A stretch of 64,000 nucleotides of DNA from contig NC_068920.1 of NCBI RefSeq assembly GCF_023091745.1, positions 123,536,622 through 123,600,621 of the forward strand, in the 5' to 3' direction. The stretch comes from Budorcas taxicolor (Eukaryota > Chordata > Mammalia > Artiodactyla > Bovidae). The position numbers and the translations under genes are program-made. Shown piece by piece: positions 45,483 to 56,448 of the stretch. Every line of letters starts with the position of its first letter. Within the stretch, counting starts at the first letter, position 1. Under the pieces are notes generated by a model. That model was not told the origin of the DNA and did no database searches. It saw only the letters and a program-made list of their open reading frames with translations.

Positions 45483-46641
45483 ATGAACAGTATGAAAAGG
45501 CAAAATGATAGGATACTGAAAGAGGAACTCCCCAGGTCAGTAGGTGCCCAACATGCTACTGGAGATCAGTGGAGAAATAACTCCAGAAAGAATGAAGGGA
45601 TGGAGCCAAAGCAAAAACAATACCCAGCTGTGGATGTGACTGGTGAAAGAAGCAAGGTCCGATGCTGTAAAGAGCAATATTGCATAGAAACCTGGAATGT
45701 CAGGTCCATGAATCAAGGCAAATTGGAAGTGGTCAAACAAGAGATGGCAAGAGTGAACGTTGACATTCTAGGAATCAGCGAACTAAAATGGACTGGAATG
45801 GGTGAATTTAACTCAGATGACCATTTTATCTACTACTGCGGGCAGGAATCCCTCAGAAGAAATGGAGTAGCCATCATGGTTAACAAAAGAGTCCGAAATG
45901 CAATACTTGGATGCAATCTCAAAAACGACAGAATGATTTCTGTTCGTCTCCAAGGCAAACCATTCAATATCACAGTTATCCAAGTCTATGCCCCCAACCA
46001 GTAACGCTGAAGAAGCTGAAGTTGAATGGTTCTATGAAGACCTACAAGACCTTTTAGAACTAACACCCAAACAAGATGTCCTTTTCATTATAGGGGACTG
46101 GAATGCAAAAGTAGGAAGTCATGAAACACCTGGAGTAACAGGCAAATTTGGCCTTGGAATGCGGAATGAAGCAGGGCAAAGACTAATAGAGTTTTGCCAA
46201 GAAAATGCACTGGTCATAGCAAACACCCTCTTCCAACAACACAAGAGAAGACTCTACACATGGACATCACCAGATGGTCAACACCGAAATCAGATTGATT
46301 ATATTCTTTGCAGTCAAAGATGGAGAAGCTCTATACAGTCAACAAAAACAAGACCAGGAGCTGACTGTGGCTCAGATCATGAACTCCTTATTACCAAATT
46401 CAGACTTAAATTGAAGAAAGTAGGGAAAACCGCTAGACCATTCAGGTATAACCTAAATCAAATCCCTTATGATTATACAGTGGAAGTGAGAAATAGATTT
46501 AAGGGCCTAGATCTGATAGAGTGCCTGATGAACTATGGACTGAGGTTCGTGACATTGTACAGGAGACAGGGATCAAGACCATCCCCATGGAAAAGAAATG
46601 CAAAAAAGCAAAATGGCTGTCTGGGGAGGCCTTACAAATAG
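45483..46641 (+). pseudogene. BovB copy B endonuclease, frameshifted
   Basis: APE-type endonuclease in two overlapping frames. Piece one (45483-46004, 173 codons) has the TWN box with N72 and the catalytic glutamate E100 in 'SELKW', and ends at 'VYAPN'. Piece two (45988-46641, 217 codons) has 'GDWNAKVGS' (D37, N39), 'IDYIL' (residues 103-107) and the SDH box (residues 129-131). One extra C in a C-run at 45991-45995 causes the shift. In live elements this domain nicks target DNA. Motifs are otherwise intact, so inactivation is recent on the scale of copy A. Confidence 0.92.
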
Positions 46642-48707
46642 GCCATTCAGGTACGACTTAAATAAAATCCTTTATGATTATACAGTGGAAATGATGAATA
46701 GATTTGAGGGGTTAGATCTGGTAGTTAGAGTGCCTAAAGAACTATGGATGGAGCTTTGTAACATTGTACAAAAAAGGCAATGACCAAAACCATCCCAAAG
46801 AAAAAGAAATGCAAGAAGGCGAAGTGGTTGTCTAAGGAGACTTTACAGATAGCTGAGGAAAGAGAAGAAGTGAAAGGCAAGGGTGAAAGGGAAAGATATA
46901 TCCAACTTCATGCAGAGTTCCAGAGAAGAGCAAGGAGAGATAAGTAGGCCTTCTTGAATGAACAATGCAAGGAAATAGAGGAAAACAATAGAATGGGGAA
47001 GACTAGAGATCTTTTCAAGGAAATGGGATATCAAGGGAACATTTCATGCAGGGATGGGCATGATAAAGGACAGAAATGGTAAGGACCTAACAGAAGCAGA
47101 ACAGATTAAGAAGAGGTGGCAAAAATACCCAGAAGAACTTACAATAAAGGTCTTAATGACCCAGATAACCACGATAGTGTGGTCACTCACCTAGAGCCAG
47201 ACATTCTGGAGTGTAAAGTCAAGTGGGCCTTAGTAAGCATTACTATGAACAAAGCTAGTGGAGGTGATAGAATTCCAGCTGAGCTATTTCAGTCCTGAAA
47301 GATGATGCTGTTAAAGTGCTGCATTCAATATGTCAGGAAATTTGGAAAGCTCAGCAGTGGCCACTGGACTGGAAAAGGTCAGTTTTCATTCCAATCCCAA
47401 AGAAGGTCAATGCCAAAGAGTGTTCAGACTACTGGAAAATTGTGCTCATTTCACATGCTAGCAAGGTTATGCTGAAAATCCTTCAAGCTCAGTTTCAGCA
47501 GTACATGAACTGAGACCTTCCAGATGTACAAGCTGGGTTTCAAAGAGGCAAAAGAACCGGAGATCAAATTGCCAGCATTCTTTGGATCACAGAGAAATCA
47601 AGGGAATTCCAGAAAAGCATATATTTCTGCTTTGTTAACTGTGCTAAAGCCTTTGTGTGGAAAATTATGAAAGAGATTCAAATATCAGATCACCTTACCT
47701 CCCTCCTGAGAAACCTGTATGCAGGTCAAGAGGCAACAGGGGTAACTGGAAATGAAACAACTGACTGGCTCAAAATTGGAAAAGCAGTACAACAAGTCTG
47801 TATATGGTCACCCTGTTAATTGAACTTATATGCAGAGTACATTATGTGAAATGCTAGGCTGGAGGAATCACAGACTGGAATCAAGATTGCCAGGAGAAAT
47901 ATCAATAACCTCAGATACCCAGATGATAATGACTATAATGGCAGAAGGTGAAGAGGAATAAAAGAGCTTCTTGATGAGGGTGAAAGAGGAGAGTGAAAAA
48001 AGCAGGCTTGAAAGTCAACATTAAAAAAAATTAAGATCATAGCATATAGTCCCATCACTTCATGGCAAACAGACGGGGAAAAGTGGAAGCAGTGGCGGAT
48101 TTCATTTTCTTGGGCTCCAAAATTACTGCGGATGGTAATTGCAGCCATGAAATGAAAAGATGCTTGCTCCTTGGAAGGAAAGCTATGATAAACTTAGGCA
48201 GTGTATTAAAAAGCAGAGGCATCACTTTGCTGACAAAGGTCTGTACTGTCAAAGCTATGGTTTTTCAAGTAGTCATGTACAGACCAGAGGATTGGACCAT
48301 AGAGAAGGCTGACTGTTGAAGAATTGATGCTTTCAAGCTGTGGTGCTGGAGAAGACTCTTGAGAGTCCCTAGGACTGCACAGAGATCAAACCAGTCAATC
48401 CTAAAGGAAATCAACCCTGAATATTCACTAGAAGGATGGATGCTGAAGGTGAAGATCCAATACTTTGGCCACCTGATACAAATAGCTGACTCTTTGGAAA
48501 GACCTTGATATTGGGAAAGATTGAAGGCAAAAGGAGAAGGGAATGGCAGAGGATGAGATGGTTAGATAGCGTCACTGACTGAATGGACATGAATTTGAGC
48601 AAACTCTGGGAGACAGTGGAGGACAGAGAAGCCTGGTGTGCTGCCGTCCATGGGGTCACAAAGGCTTGGACATGACTTAGTGACAGAACACCACCACCAG
48701 CAACAAC

Positions 48708-50351
48708 TAGAATTCTGAGACATCTTTCTGTGTAAACCAGACTTTCTCCATTTCCTTCATTTGGGTCCTTTTAAATTTTTACAATATTCGCAATCTTTAA
48801 CAGTTGTTCAATCTACCTCTAATTCCATAGTGAATTTTAAAAAATAGCTCATTATGTCCTCTCAGTGCAATTTAGTTTCCATGGAGACCACTCTGTTTTA
48901 GTTCTCCCATCATATTTCTATACATTTAACCAGCTGCATACTAATAATACTAGGTTCACTTGCCATAGACAGTTAGGGCCTCTTTTATAGGTGGTAGAAG
49001 TGGAGGTATCCAGAATATTAGAGAGTAGCCTTTGACTTTAGGTATTTAGTATGTGCTTCATATGGCTGGGTTTTAGAGAAAGAGGGGGTTTCGGTTAGTC
49101 TGATGAGCTGTTTCAGTGAGGTTCCATTGAAAGGACTTCTGCTTTGTATATATTTTGCTTTCATCACATCTCCATTTCTGCTCACATCTCCCACTTTCTC
49201 CAGCTGACCTGACTGCTATGTGGAGAACTGATACCCTCACACTTACTTTGAAAGCACAAGGGCTTCCTCTCACAAGTATAGAGGATTTCATGTCAGCCAC
49301 TCTTTCTTCCAGAAGCTGGGCATCCTTTGTTGTTTCTTGTTGAAACACTAAGCATGGGCTTGTTCTGATGGGCCCATACTTCCAGTTCTTAGAGTCCACA
49401 ACTCTGGACTCTACTTTCTCCCGGCAGCTGGTATAAGGTCTGCATGTTTGGGGCCTGCCCAGTTCCTGCTGCTATTTCATGACCACATGCAGCCTTATTT
49501 TACCTTGTTATTCCTTTTGGGTTTTCTCCTTAGGATATTACATAAAAGGCTTTCAGTAAATACTGAGAGAATATGGTATGTCTAGGATATTTCCAGAGGG
49601 ACCTGCAGTCCCACTGATAGACTGTGGAGCAGAATCCCTTTCTAAGTGCTTTAATTACTTGTTTAGGCATTACTTTCTTCTTCATCCACACTCCTTAGGA
49701 GGGCACTTAATTTCTTTCTGCCAGCTGGGTTGCTGACTTCTTGAAAAATAGCACTGGTGCTTATATTTTGTGGACTGGCTCATGAGTCTGTTGGCAGCTG
49801 ATTAGTACTGGTTTCTCATTGCCAAAGTTTACACATTTTCGTTATCGCTTGGATGTTCTGTTCTGTTGAATTACATGGGACCTCACACGCAGATTGTATT
49901 GACACTAGGAACTGTGGGAGGAGTAGATCTCATATGAGAGCAGATGTCTCACATTTGATGAATGGGAATCATGAATAAAAATTCCAAAAATGGCATTACC
50001 TGTCCAATAGTTAGGGATTGGATTATGAAAATCCTTCTCCTTTTGGAATCCAGGGAATTAACCAAATAACCGATTACTTAGGGTTATATCATTTATACCT
50101 ACTTGTCTTCCCAGAACTGCTGATTATTATTTATTTTTCAGAGTTTTGAGTTGAAGAAATATTTTTTCCCATAGAGGAAAGTAAACATTTTAAGAGCAAG
50201 TTACCACCTATTATATTTTCTTTCCCTCTTTTATGTAAAATTATATAATCACTAATTCTGATTTACCGATAGCATAAAATGTGCTCAAGTTTGACCACAT
50301 GAACTAGTTAGGGTGATTACAAATGTTCATCAGCTGATCAGAGTCTGGCCT
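48708..50351. other. 1.6 kb with no gene or recognised repeat
   Basis: AT-rich. The 108-codon minus-strand open frame at 49073-49399 has no recognisable domain. Confidence 0.45.
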
Positions 50352-50435
50352 GCTGCATGGCAAAACCAATACAGTATTGTAAAGTAATTAACCTCCAATT
50401 AAAATAAGTTTATATAAAAATAAAATAAACATACT
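50352..50435 (+). repeat. L1 3'-terminal fragment (ruminant type)
   Basis: 'catggcaaaaccaatacagtattgtaaagtaattaacctccaattaaaataa' (50356-50406) is the characteristic end of bovine L1, followed by an A-rich tail. Severely 5'-truncated. Confidence 0.65.
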
Positions 50436-50659
50436 TTTAAAACATAAAAGAGCCAGGGGAATTTTTATATTAAAAATACAAAAATATGTATTTTTGTATT
50501 AAAAACACATATTTCCAGGTATAACCCCAAGAGATACTAATTTGCACTACCTGGACTGCCCTAGGAGTTTTTGTTTTGAAATGGTTTTCATGTGGTTCTG
50601 ATCTGTGTTAAGTGGGAATACCAAACACTTTAGAAGAGCTCTTCTTTATTTACCGTCTC

Positions 50660-50867
50660 TTTTAATGTGAACCCTGGGCCAGTAGTTCACAGACTTTAAT
50701 GTGCATTGGAGTCACTTGGGGAACATGTTCAGTAAAAAGATTCACAGGTTTTCTCCCCAGAGTGTTTGATTCACTAGGAATATTGTCAGGCCTGGGACGG
50801 TCCACTTTAAAGGTGAAGTCCAGTGACCTTGATAGGGGTGGTTTGCAAGACCACAGTTTGGGAAACA
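50660..50867 (+). repeat. MER5A-like hAT element
   Basis: 'agtagttcacagactttaatgtgcattggagtcacttgggg', 'ccccagagtgtttgattcactagg', 'gggacggtcc' and 'ccacagtttgggaaacac'. Nearly full-length MER5 order. The 33-bp tandem duplication begins directly after its end. Confidence 0.62.
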
Positions 50868-50869
50868 CA

Positions 50870-50935
50870 TTGGTGGTGAGAAATGACGAAACAGGAGCCA
50901 GGTTGGTGGTGAGAAATGACGAAACAGGAGCCAGG
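50870..50935. repeat. perfect 33-bp tandem duplication
   Basis: Two identical 33-base units, 50870-50902 and 50903-50935, starting TTGGTGGTGAGAAATG and ending GGAGCCAGG. There are no mismatches between units. Confidence 0.99.
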
Positions 50936-52047
50936 TTTGTGTATTCTTGGAAGATGTATATGGAGGTTCACATTTTATTTAGGATATTCAATTAGGATTA
51001 AAATTGGGATGACGACAGTCAGATTTATATCAAAAGGTTTTAAGAGAAGAAGTGAAGGAATGAAAGAACCATGCCTGGCACAGAGTAAATGCTCTGTAGT
51101 ATAACTTTCAGTTATTTCTGAACCTAGTATTTCACTTTTTATTTATTGTATCTTTGCTTGTTTGTTTTTAGTGAACATTATTTCTCTCTCTTTTTTTTTT
51201 TTTTGCTTTTTCTCTTCTTTATCAACAGTGTTGTAGTTTCCTTTTTGAGATAATTTCTCAATATACACATATTTATTGTTTAACATTATAGAGTTCGTTT
51301 GTAGTTGAAGATTAGAGAAATAAAACATAATTTTGAAGTGGGGAAGCTAAGGCATCAGCTAAGTTTCCTCATCAGCTAAATAATTCCCTTTCATCTACTG
51401 GTCTTTTAGTGCCTGCACAAAAGAATCATCACATGGATTGCTAAGGACTATTAAATCCACAGAGATAGAGAACTGTGTCATTATTTAGTCATAAACAGTG
51501 CTTTAAAAAAAATCAGTTACATAGAGATGCCAGTATATTTGCAGAATAGAACAAGTAAATGAGAAGGTACTGTGCTGAGCTGAGGTCTTCTTGAGGCACT
51601 GCTTGATTCCTAATCTGCAATGATGTTCTTGTGAGAAAACTGGGTAATCAGAGGTATGGCATTGTTTAGTTAGTTGTATAGAGGGTAGAAGAACTTGAAC
51701 GATGGATGGCTGATGGATCAGTGTAAGACATCCTGCAGAAATCTGTCTTAGACCAGGCCTGGCCAAGCTTTTCTCAGTATAAATGGCATGGTAACCATGT
51801 TTGAACATGACATGAAACTGGGAGGACTAAGACGTATGTAAGATGTTAGGATTTGGTACATCAGTGATCTTGGAAGACTAAATCCACAGTTGAATGTAAA
51901 AAATTAAAAAAAAAACCACACTTGATAGTAATAAAGGTGAAGTCCTGTATTTAGATGATCAAAACCAAAATACCAACCAACCAGTCAACTAACCAATAAG
52001 TGATATGAGTACGAATGCGGTTTCACAGAAGTTCTTAACTCAGGTTT
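50936..52047. other. 1.1 kb with no gene; short MIR/L2-type end
   Basis: 'atgcctggcacagagtaaatgctc' at 51070-51094 looks like the end of a decayed MIR or L2. T-rich tract at 51189-51204. Otherwise nothing. Confidence 0.4.
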
Positions 52048-52125
52048 TAGTTCACTCATTCATTTGGCCAATACTTATTGACCACTTTCTGTGTGCCAGA
52101 CACTTTTCAAAAGGTGTGCTTTCTG

Positions 52126-53160
52126 GTAGGGCAGCCACAAGCTGCCTGTGGTGTTGAACACTTGGAATGTGGCTAGTCTGAATTGAGATGCTCTGTAAAT
52201 ATAAAATATACACAATATTTAAAAGGCTTGACGTGAAGAAAGGAATGGAAAATATCACATTAATAATTTTTTATAGTAATTACACATTGACATTTTGAAT
52301 ATATTTGGTAAAATAAAATAATTATTGAAATAAATTTAGCCTGTTTATATTTAAAATGTGACTACTAGAAAATTTAGAATTGTATATGTGGATCTTGATG
52401 AAAGTGAAAGAGGAGAGTGAAAAAGTTGGCCTAAAGCTCAACATTCAGAAAACGAAGATCATGGCATCCAGTTCCATCACTTCATGGGAAATAGATGGGG
52501 AAACAGTGGAAACGGTGTCAGACTTTATTTTTTGGGGCTCCAGAATCACTGCAGATGGTGATTGCAGCCATGAAATTAAAAGACGCTTACTCCTTGGAAG
52601 AAAAGTTATGACCAACCTAGATAGCATATTCAAAAGCAGAGACATTACTTTGCCGACTAAGGTCCGTCTAGTCAAGGCTATGGTTTTTCCTGTGGTCATG
52701 TATGGATGTGAGAGTTGGACTGTGAAGAAGGCTGAGTGCTGAAGAATTGATGCTTTTGAACCGTGGTGTTGGAGAAGACTCTTGAGGGTCCCTTGGACTG
52801 CAAGGAGATCCAACCAGTCCATTCTGAAGGAGATCAGCCCTGGGATTTCTTTGGAAGGACTGATGCTAAAGCTGAAACTCCAGTACTTTGGCCACCTCAT
52901 GCGAAGAGTTGACTCATTGGAAAAGACATTGATGCTGGGAGGGTTTGGGGGCAGGAGGAGAAGGGGACGACCGAGGATGAGATGGCTGGATGACATCACG
53001 GACTCGATGGGCGTGAGTCTGAGTGAACTGCGGGAGATGGTGATGAACAGGGAGGCCTGGCGTGCTGTGATTCATGGGGTCGCAAAGAGTTGGACACGAC
53101 TGAGCAACTGAACTGAACTGAATGTGGCTCATATAATATTTCTATTGGCTAGAACTGCCC
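52126..53160 (+). repeat. DNA transposon remnant split by BovB
   Basis: 'gaacacttggaatgtggctagtctgaattgagatg', 'cacattaataattttttatag', 'gtgactactagaaaatttagaattg' and, after the BovB, 'tggctcatataatatttctattgg'. An old mammalian DNA-transposon consensus (probably hAT-like); name not assigned. Confidence 0.48.
52386..53127 (+). mobile_element. BovB LINE 3' fragment with short TSD
   Basis: About 730 bases, sense on the plus strand, from 'cttgatgaaagtgaaagagg' (just past the YADD box) to 'gaactgaactga'. The longest frame (52380-52742) still reads C-terminal RT ('GLKLNIQKTKIMAS', 'SRDITLPTKVRLVKAM'). The duplication ATGTGG is at 52386-52391 and 53122-53127. Confidence 0.97.
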
Positions 53161-53830
53161 TAGTCACTGGGCATACATCAATAAATAAAACAAGGTCTTT
53201 GTCCACTTTTATTTATTCATCAAATAATTGAGCACATGTTTTATGTCAGGCATCACTCTTTAGGGTGTATATTCCAACATGAGAAAGATCATCAAAAAGT
53301 AACTAAATAAATATTTTAATGTAGAGTGAAATGCTATGATGAAGATACAACAGAGTGATGTAATAATGGTTGTGGGGAGAGATAGGGATTTCTGTTGTGA
53401 GATCTGGGAATGGTTTTACCCTAGTGGTGCCATTTAAGCTGAGACCTGATTTACCAAGAAGGAGCTTGACATAGGAAAATTGTCAGAGCCTTAGGAGACA
53501 CCGAGTGCAGAGGCCCTAAGGTGAGGATAGGCACAGCACGTTTGAGAAGCAGTGGAAAGTCCTGTATGGCAGGGGCAGAGTTGACAAGATGAAGCAGGAG
53601 CCAAATAGGGACTTGTAGACTATTGCCAGGCTTTGACTTTTATTTTAAGGGCAAGGTGAGGTCACTGAAGGGTATAAAGCATGTGAGTGACATGATCGAA
53701 TGTAAGTTTTGATGGGATCCTTTTGCTTGGGAGATGAGTGAGAGGGAGTGCATGGATTCCGGTAATGTGGGCAAGAGGTGGTGGCGACCTGGAGTAGGAT
53801 GATGATAGGAAGTGGGAAGGAAGCTCCCGA

Positions 53831-54199
53831 CTTGAGAGGTAGGCCTATTGAGCCTTATTGATGAATTGTTGTGGGGTGTAGGGAATCAAGGAATTAGGTG
53901 CACATTTAGCACTCATCTGAGTGTGATGTCACACCAGAAACAAAGAAAATCCACCAGCCCTGACAGTGTGATCTGAAGCTGCTCTGGTAGAATTTGGCGT
54001 TTTCAGAGAAGCGTGAAGCCTCCACTTTGTCCAGTGTCTGCTAAACCACAGGTAGAGGTCAGACAAGAAGATGGCTCAGGTTGTTGATTGCCAACACTGA
54101 GATTCTTGACGTCCTTGATGTGTGTTTCCAGGGCTTAAGTTCTCATTTATTTTAAGATCTTTCTTCCACCAGCCTGTTCTGGGGTAATGTGTACGTGTC
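53831..54199. other. no gene or recognised repeat
   Basis: Nothing identified. Confidence 0.4.
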
Positions 54200-54640
54200 T
54201 TGTATGACGGTCATGAATGCAGGCTCCAAAGTTAAGTATATCTCAGCTCCAATCTCATCAGCAGACAATGTTACTATATAATTTCTCTGGGGTTTGTGAT
54301 CCCCATCTGTAAAGTTGACTTAAACATTTTAGTTCCTACCTCAGAGAGATGCGGTGACTATTAAACAACAGACTTCCCTGGTGGCTCAGACGATAAAGCG
54401 TCTGTCTACAATGCAGGAGACCCAGGTTCGATCCCTGGGTCGGGAAGATCCCCTGGAGAAGGAGATGGCAATCCACTCCAGTACTGTTGCCTGGAAAATC
54501 CCATGGACAGAGGAGCCTGGTAGGCTACAATCCATGGGGTCGCAAAGAGTCGGACACGACTGAGTGAGTTTACTTTGAATGTGTGTAAAATACTTAGCTC
54601 AAAGCCTGGCACAGAGTAGGCGTCCAGTAAATGTTAATAA
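54200..54640 (+). repeat. MIR-like SINE split by Bov-tA
   Basis: 'gcaggctccaaagttaag', 'tttctctggggtttgtgatccccatctgtaaa' and, after the Bov-tA, 'aaatacttagctcaaagcctggcacagagtaggcgtccagtaaatgtt' (54588-54637). Confidence 0.55.
54366..54578 (+). mobile_element. Bov-tA SINE with intact B box
   Basis: Forward element with a little-diverged head 'cttccctggtggctcagac' and perfect B box GGTTCGATCCC (54425-54435), then a Bov-A body to 'agtcggacacgactgagtgag'. Together with 24341-24536 it is one of the two best-preserved heads in the window. Confidence 0.97.
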
Positions 54641-54830
54641 ATATTTATTGAGTATCTACTATGCTCCAGGCTTTGTGCAAAGTTAGAGTTGTTGAACTGT
54701 AAGTGAACATTACGATTCTAGTGTAACCACCTGCATTTATAGCCAAAGAGACTGACGCCCCAAATGGTAAAGTGGTTGACCTGGACTGGGTTTAGATCTC
54801 CTCTGTCCTGAAGACACAGGGATTCAGGCT
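54641..54830 (-). repeat. MIR-like SINE
   Basis: Antisense: 'tatttattgagtatctactatgctccaggct', 'gactgacgccccaaatgg', 'gactgggtttagatctcc'. Diverged. Confidence 0.5.
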
Positions 54831-54957
54831 TTTGCCCATTGATTTCCTGGCCAATCTCTCCTCCGTCTTCTTCTCCTCTCTTCTTTCTAGTCAAGTCAGA
54901 AAGTATTTATTGAGCATCTATTGTCTTCTTGGAGTGTATTCTGTACACTTAGATGTA

Positions 54958-55153
54958 CAGAAGTGGTTCTCAAGCAGATGGGGATTTTGCTCTCCAGGGG
55001 CGTTTGTCAGTATTTGGTGATGTTTTTGGTTGTCACAACTGGCTCTAGAGGATTGAGGCCAAGGATGCTGCTAAACACCCTTATAGTGCACAGTACAGTC
55101 CCTCCTCACAGAGAATTATTTGGCCCATAGTACTGAGAGGTTGAGAAATCGAG
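54958..55153 (+). repeat. short hAT-type DNA transposon
   Basis: Terminal 'gaagtggttctcaag' and 'gaggttgagaaatc' are inverted to each other. Internal 'ggttgtcacaactgg', 'ggatgctgctaaacaccc' and 'agagaattatttggccc'. Same family and orientation as 4776-5001. Confidence 0.55.
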
Positions 55154-55597
55154 ATGTAGAGGATGAATACACACACCTATGACATGCATATTTTCCTCCG
55201 CGAAAGGGATTCCTGCCCCAAGGCAAGTTTGGCTGGCTGGGTGGGAATACTCTTGATTCACTGTGATAAGGCCCTTCAAAACAGCAGTGTCCACCGTGAA
55301 CGCTTTGTGGATTTGGGGGCCCTAACTGCTTTCCTTCAGACAGCACTTACTGAGACTCACATAGGCAGAGGAATTATTGAATAAAATGAGGGGAGCCACA
55401 GAGCCAAATGAAGACGCATTATGCGTCCCTTCCTGAGGGCTCAAACTGGGAGGAAAAGTCTGGTTTCTCAGGGTTCTTGAGTGAAGTCTCCCATTTCCAT
55501 TTCCTGCAACGCCCCAGGTAAGCAAAACCAAAACAAGTGGGGACAGCCTTGGAATTATATACGTTTATTCATTTTGAAAGCAAAGCCTTTACTCCAT
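55154..55597. other. no gene or recognised repeat
   Basis: Overlapping short open frames on both strands; nothing recognisable. Confidence 0.4.
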
Positions 55598-55725
55598 TCC
55601 CTGGTGGCTCAGATGATAAAGAATCTGCCTGCATTGCAGGAAACCTGGGTCCAACCCTTGGATCAGGAAGATCCTCTGGAGAAAGGAATGACTACTCACT
55701 TCAGTATTCTTGCTTTCACATAGGA
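55598..55725 (+). mobile_element. Bov-tA SINE, 3'-truncated
   Basis: Forward head 'ttccctggtggctcagatg' and the first half of the Bov-A body ('ctggagaaaggaatg...ttcagtattcttgc'), then stops. The B box is degraded (GGTCCAACCC). Confidence 0.88.
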
Positions 55726-56198
55726 AATTTTGAAAAATACATAAAAGTCATAAATAACCCCTGTTAACATTTTGCTTTTTTTTGTCTTCTGCACTTATCT
55801 TTTTACTTTATACAGTGGTGATCATTCTGAATGAACGAGCTTATGGACTGCGTTTAAGTTGACATTCTTTCATTGTAGACATGTTACCTCTGTGAATACA
55901 TTTGTGCGTAAAACTCTTCTTATGTTTAGGGCTTCTGTGGATAAATCCTCAGAAGTGAAGTTAAAAATAATATAATTTAAAAGTATAAGCAATTTAACCT
56001 AAAAGTATAAGCAATTTTAAGGATTTGATATATATTGAAAATTGCTTTTCATGAGAAGTTATTCCAGTTACCTTCTTATTGACAGTGTATGGCATTGCCC
56101 TCAAAAGTTACTCTTAAAAAGTATGGGTTTGGGTAGTGTGATTCTAAGCCAGCCAATATCAGGAATCAAGTCATGTATTTCTTGGAGTAAATGGAGGA
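55726..56198. other. no gene or recognised repeat
   Basis: AT-rich, with a short direct repeat 'aaagtataagcaatttaa' type unit at 55980-56018 (two near copies about 22 bases apart). Confidence 0.45.
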
Positions 56199-56240
56199 AT
56201 ATACATACACACATATGCATACATATATGTATGTATGAAT
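56199..56240. repeat. (ATAC/ATGT)n simple repeat
   Basis: Self-complementary ATACAC/ATATGT tract, so it can fold back on itself. Confidence 0.82.
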
Positions 56241-56246
56241 GAAATT

Positions 56247-56448
56247 GAAAGTGAAAAGGAAGTCGCTCCGTCGTGTCCGACTCTTTGCAGCCCCATAGAC
56301 TGTAGCCGACCAGGCTCCTCTGTCCATGGGATTTTCCAGGCAATAGTACTGGAGTGGATTGCCATTTCCTTCTCCAGGGGATCTTCCCAACCCAGGGCTC
56401 GAACCCGGGTCTCCTGCATTGTAGACAGATGCTTTGCCATCTGAGCCA
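56247..56448 (-). mobile_element. Bov-tA SINE
   Basis: Minus-strand head (56448 to about 56378, B-box region 'ggctcgaacc' in reverse) and a full Bov-A body with the 'cgtcgtgtccgactctttg' 3' end at the left. Confidence 0.96.

Larger units (their letters stand above)
43528..46650 (-). mobile_element. BovB LINE copy B, near full length, twin-primed inversion
   Basis: About 3.1 kb. The 3' segment (43540 to about 45416) is sense on the minus strand and holds the RT and the TTCAG-repeat 3' end. The 5' segment (about 45417-46640) is inverted, so the 5' leader and endonuclease read on the plus strand. The two breakpoints fall in the same BovB stretch: the 3' segment begins within 'cctta.aaatagctgtg', and the inverted segment ends at 'ggccttacaaata', an overlap of about 11 bases. 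The target duplication in copy A is TAGGCCATTCAG (43528-43539 and 46639-46650; the TA may be shared microhomology). It is clearly younger than copy A. Confidence 0.95.
42480..48707 (+). mobile_element. BovB LINE copy A (old host copy), split
   Basis: Plus-strand BovB in two parts, 42480-43539 (5' region and endonuclease) and 46640-48707 (rest of endonuclease linker, reverse transcriptase and 3' end). Together they span almost the whole element. It is full of stops and indels: the first part has in-frame stops near 42910, 43000 and 43170, and the YADD box has become YPDD (47916-47927). The 3' end has lost the clean ACTGA repeats ('agtgacagaacaccaccacc'). Copy B interrupts it. Confidence 0.96.
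52048..53830 (-). repeat. L2 LINE fragments, host of nested insertions
   Basis: Left part 52048-52125 ('attcatttggccaatacttattgacca', 'tgtgccagacactttt'); resumes at 53160 ('cactgggcatacatcaataaataaaac'); a second run from 53210 has 'tcaaataattgagcacatgttttatgtcagg', 'taagctgagacctga', 'gcagaggccctaagg' and 'atgtgagtgacatgatcgaatgtaag', all in antisense L2 order. Confidence 0.52.

Noticed and set aside
42480..48707. Endonuclease plus reverse transcriptase block as a possible domesticated gene or novel retroelement system
   Set aside because: Sequence and motif order are those of BovB. Both copies have stops or frameshifts and no frame is preserved across domains, so there is no sign of selection.
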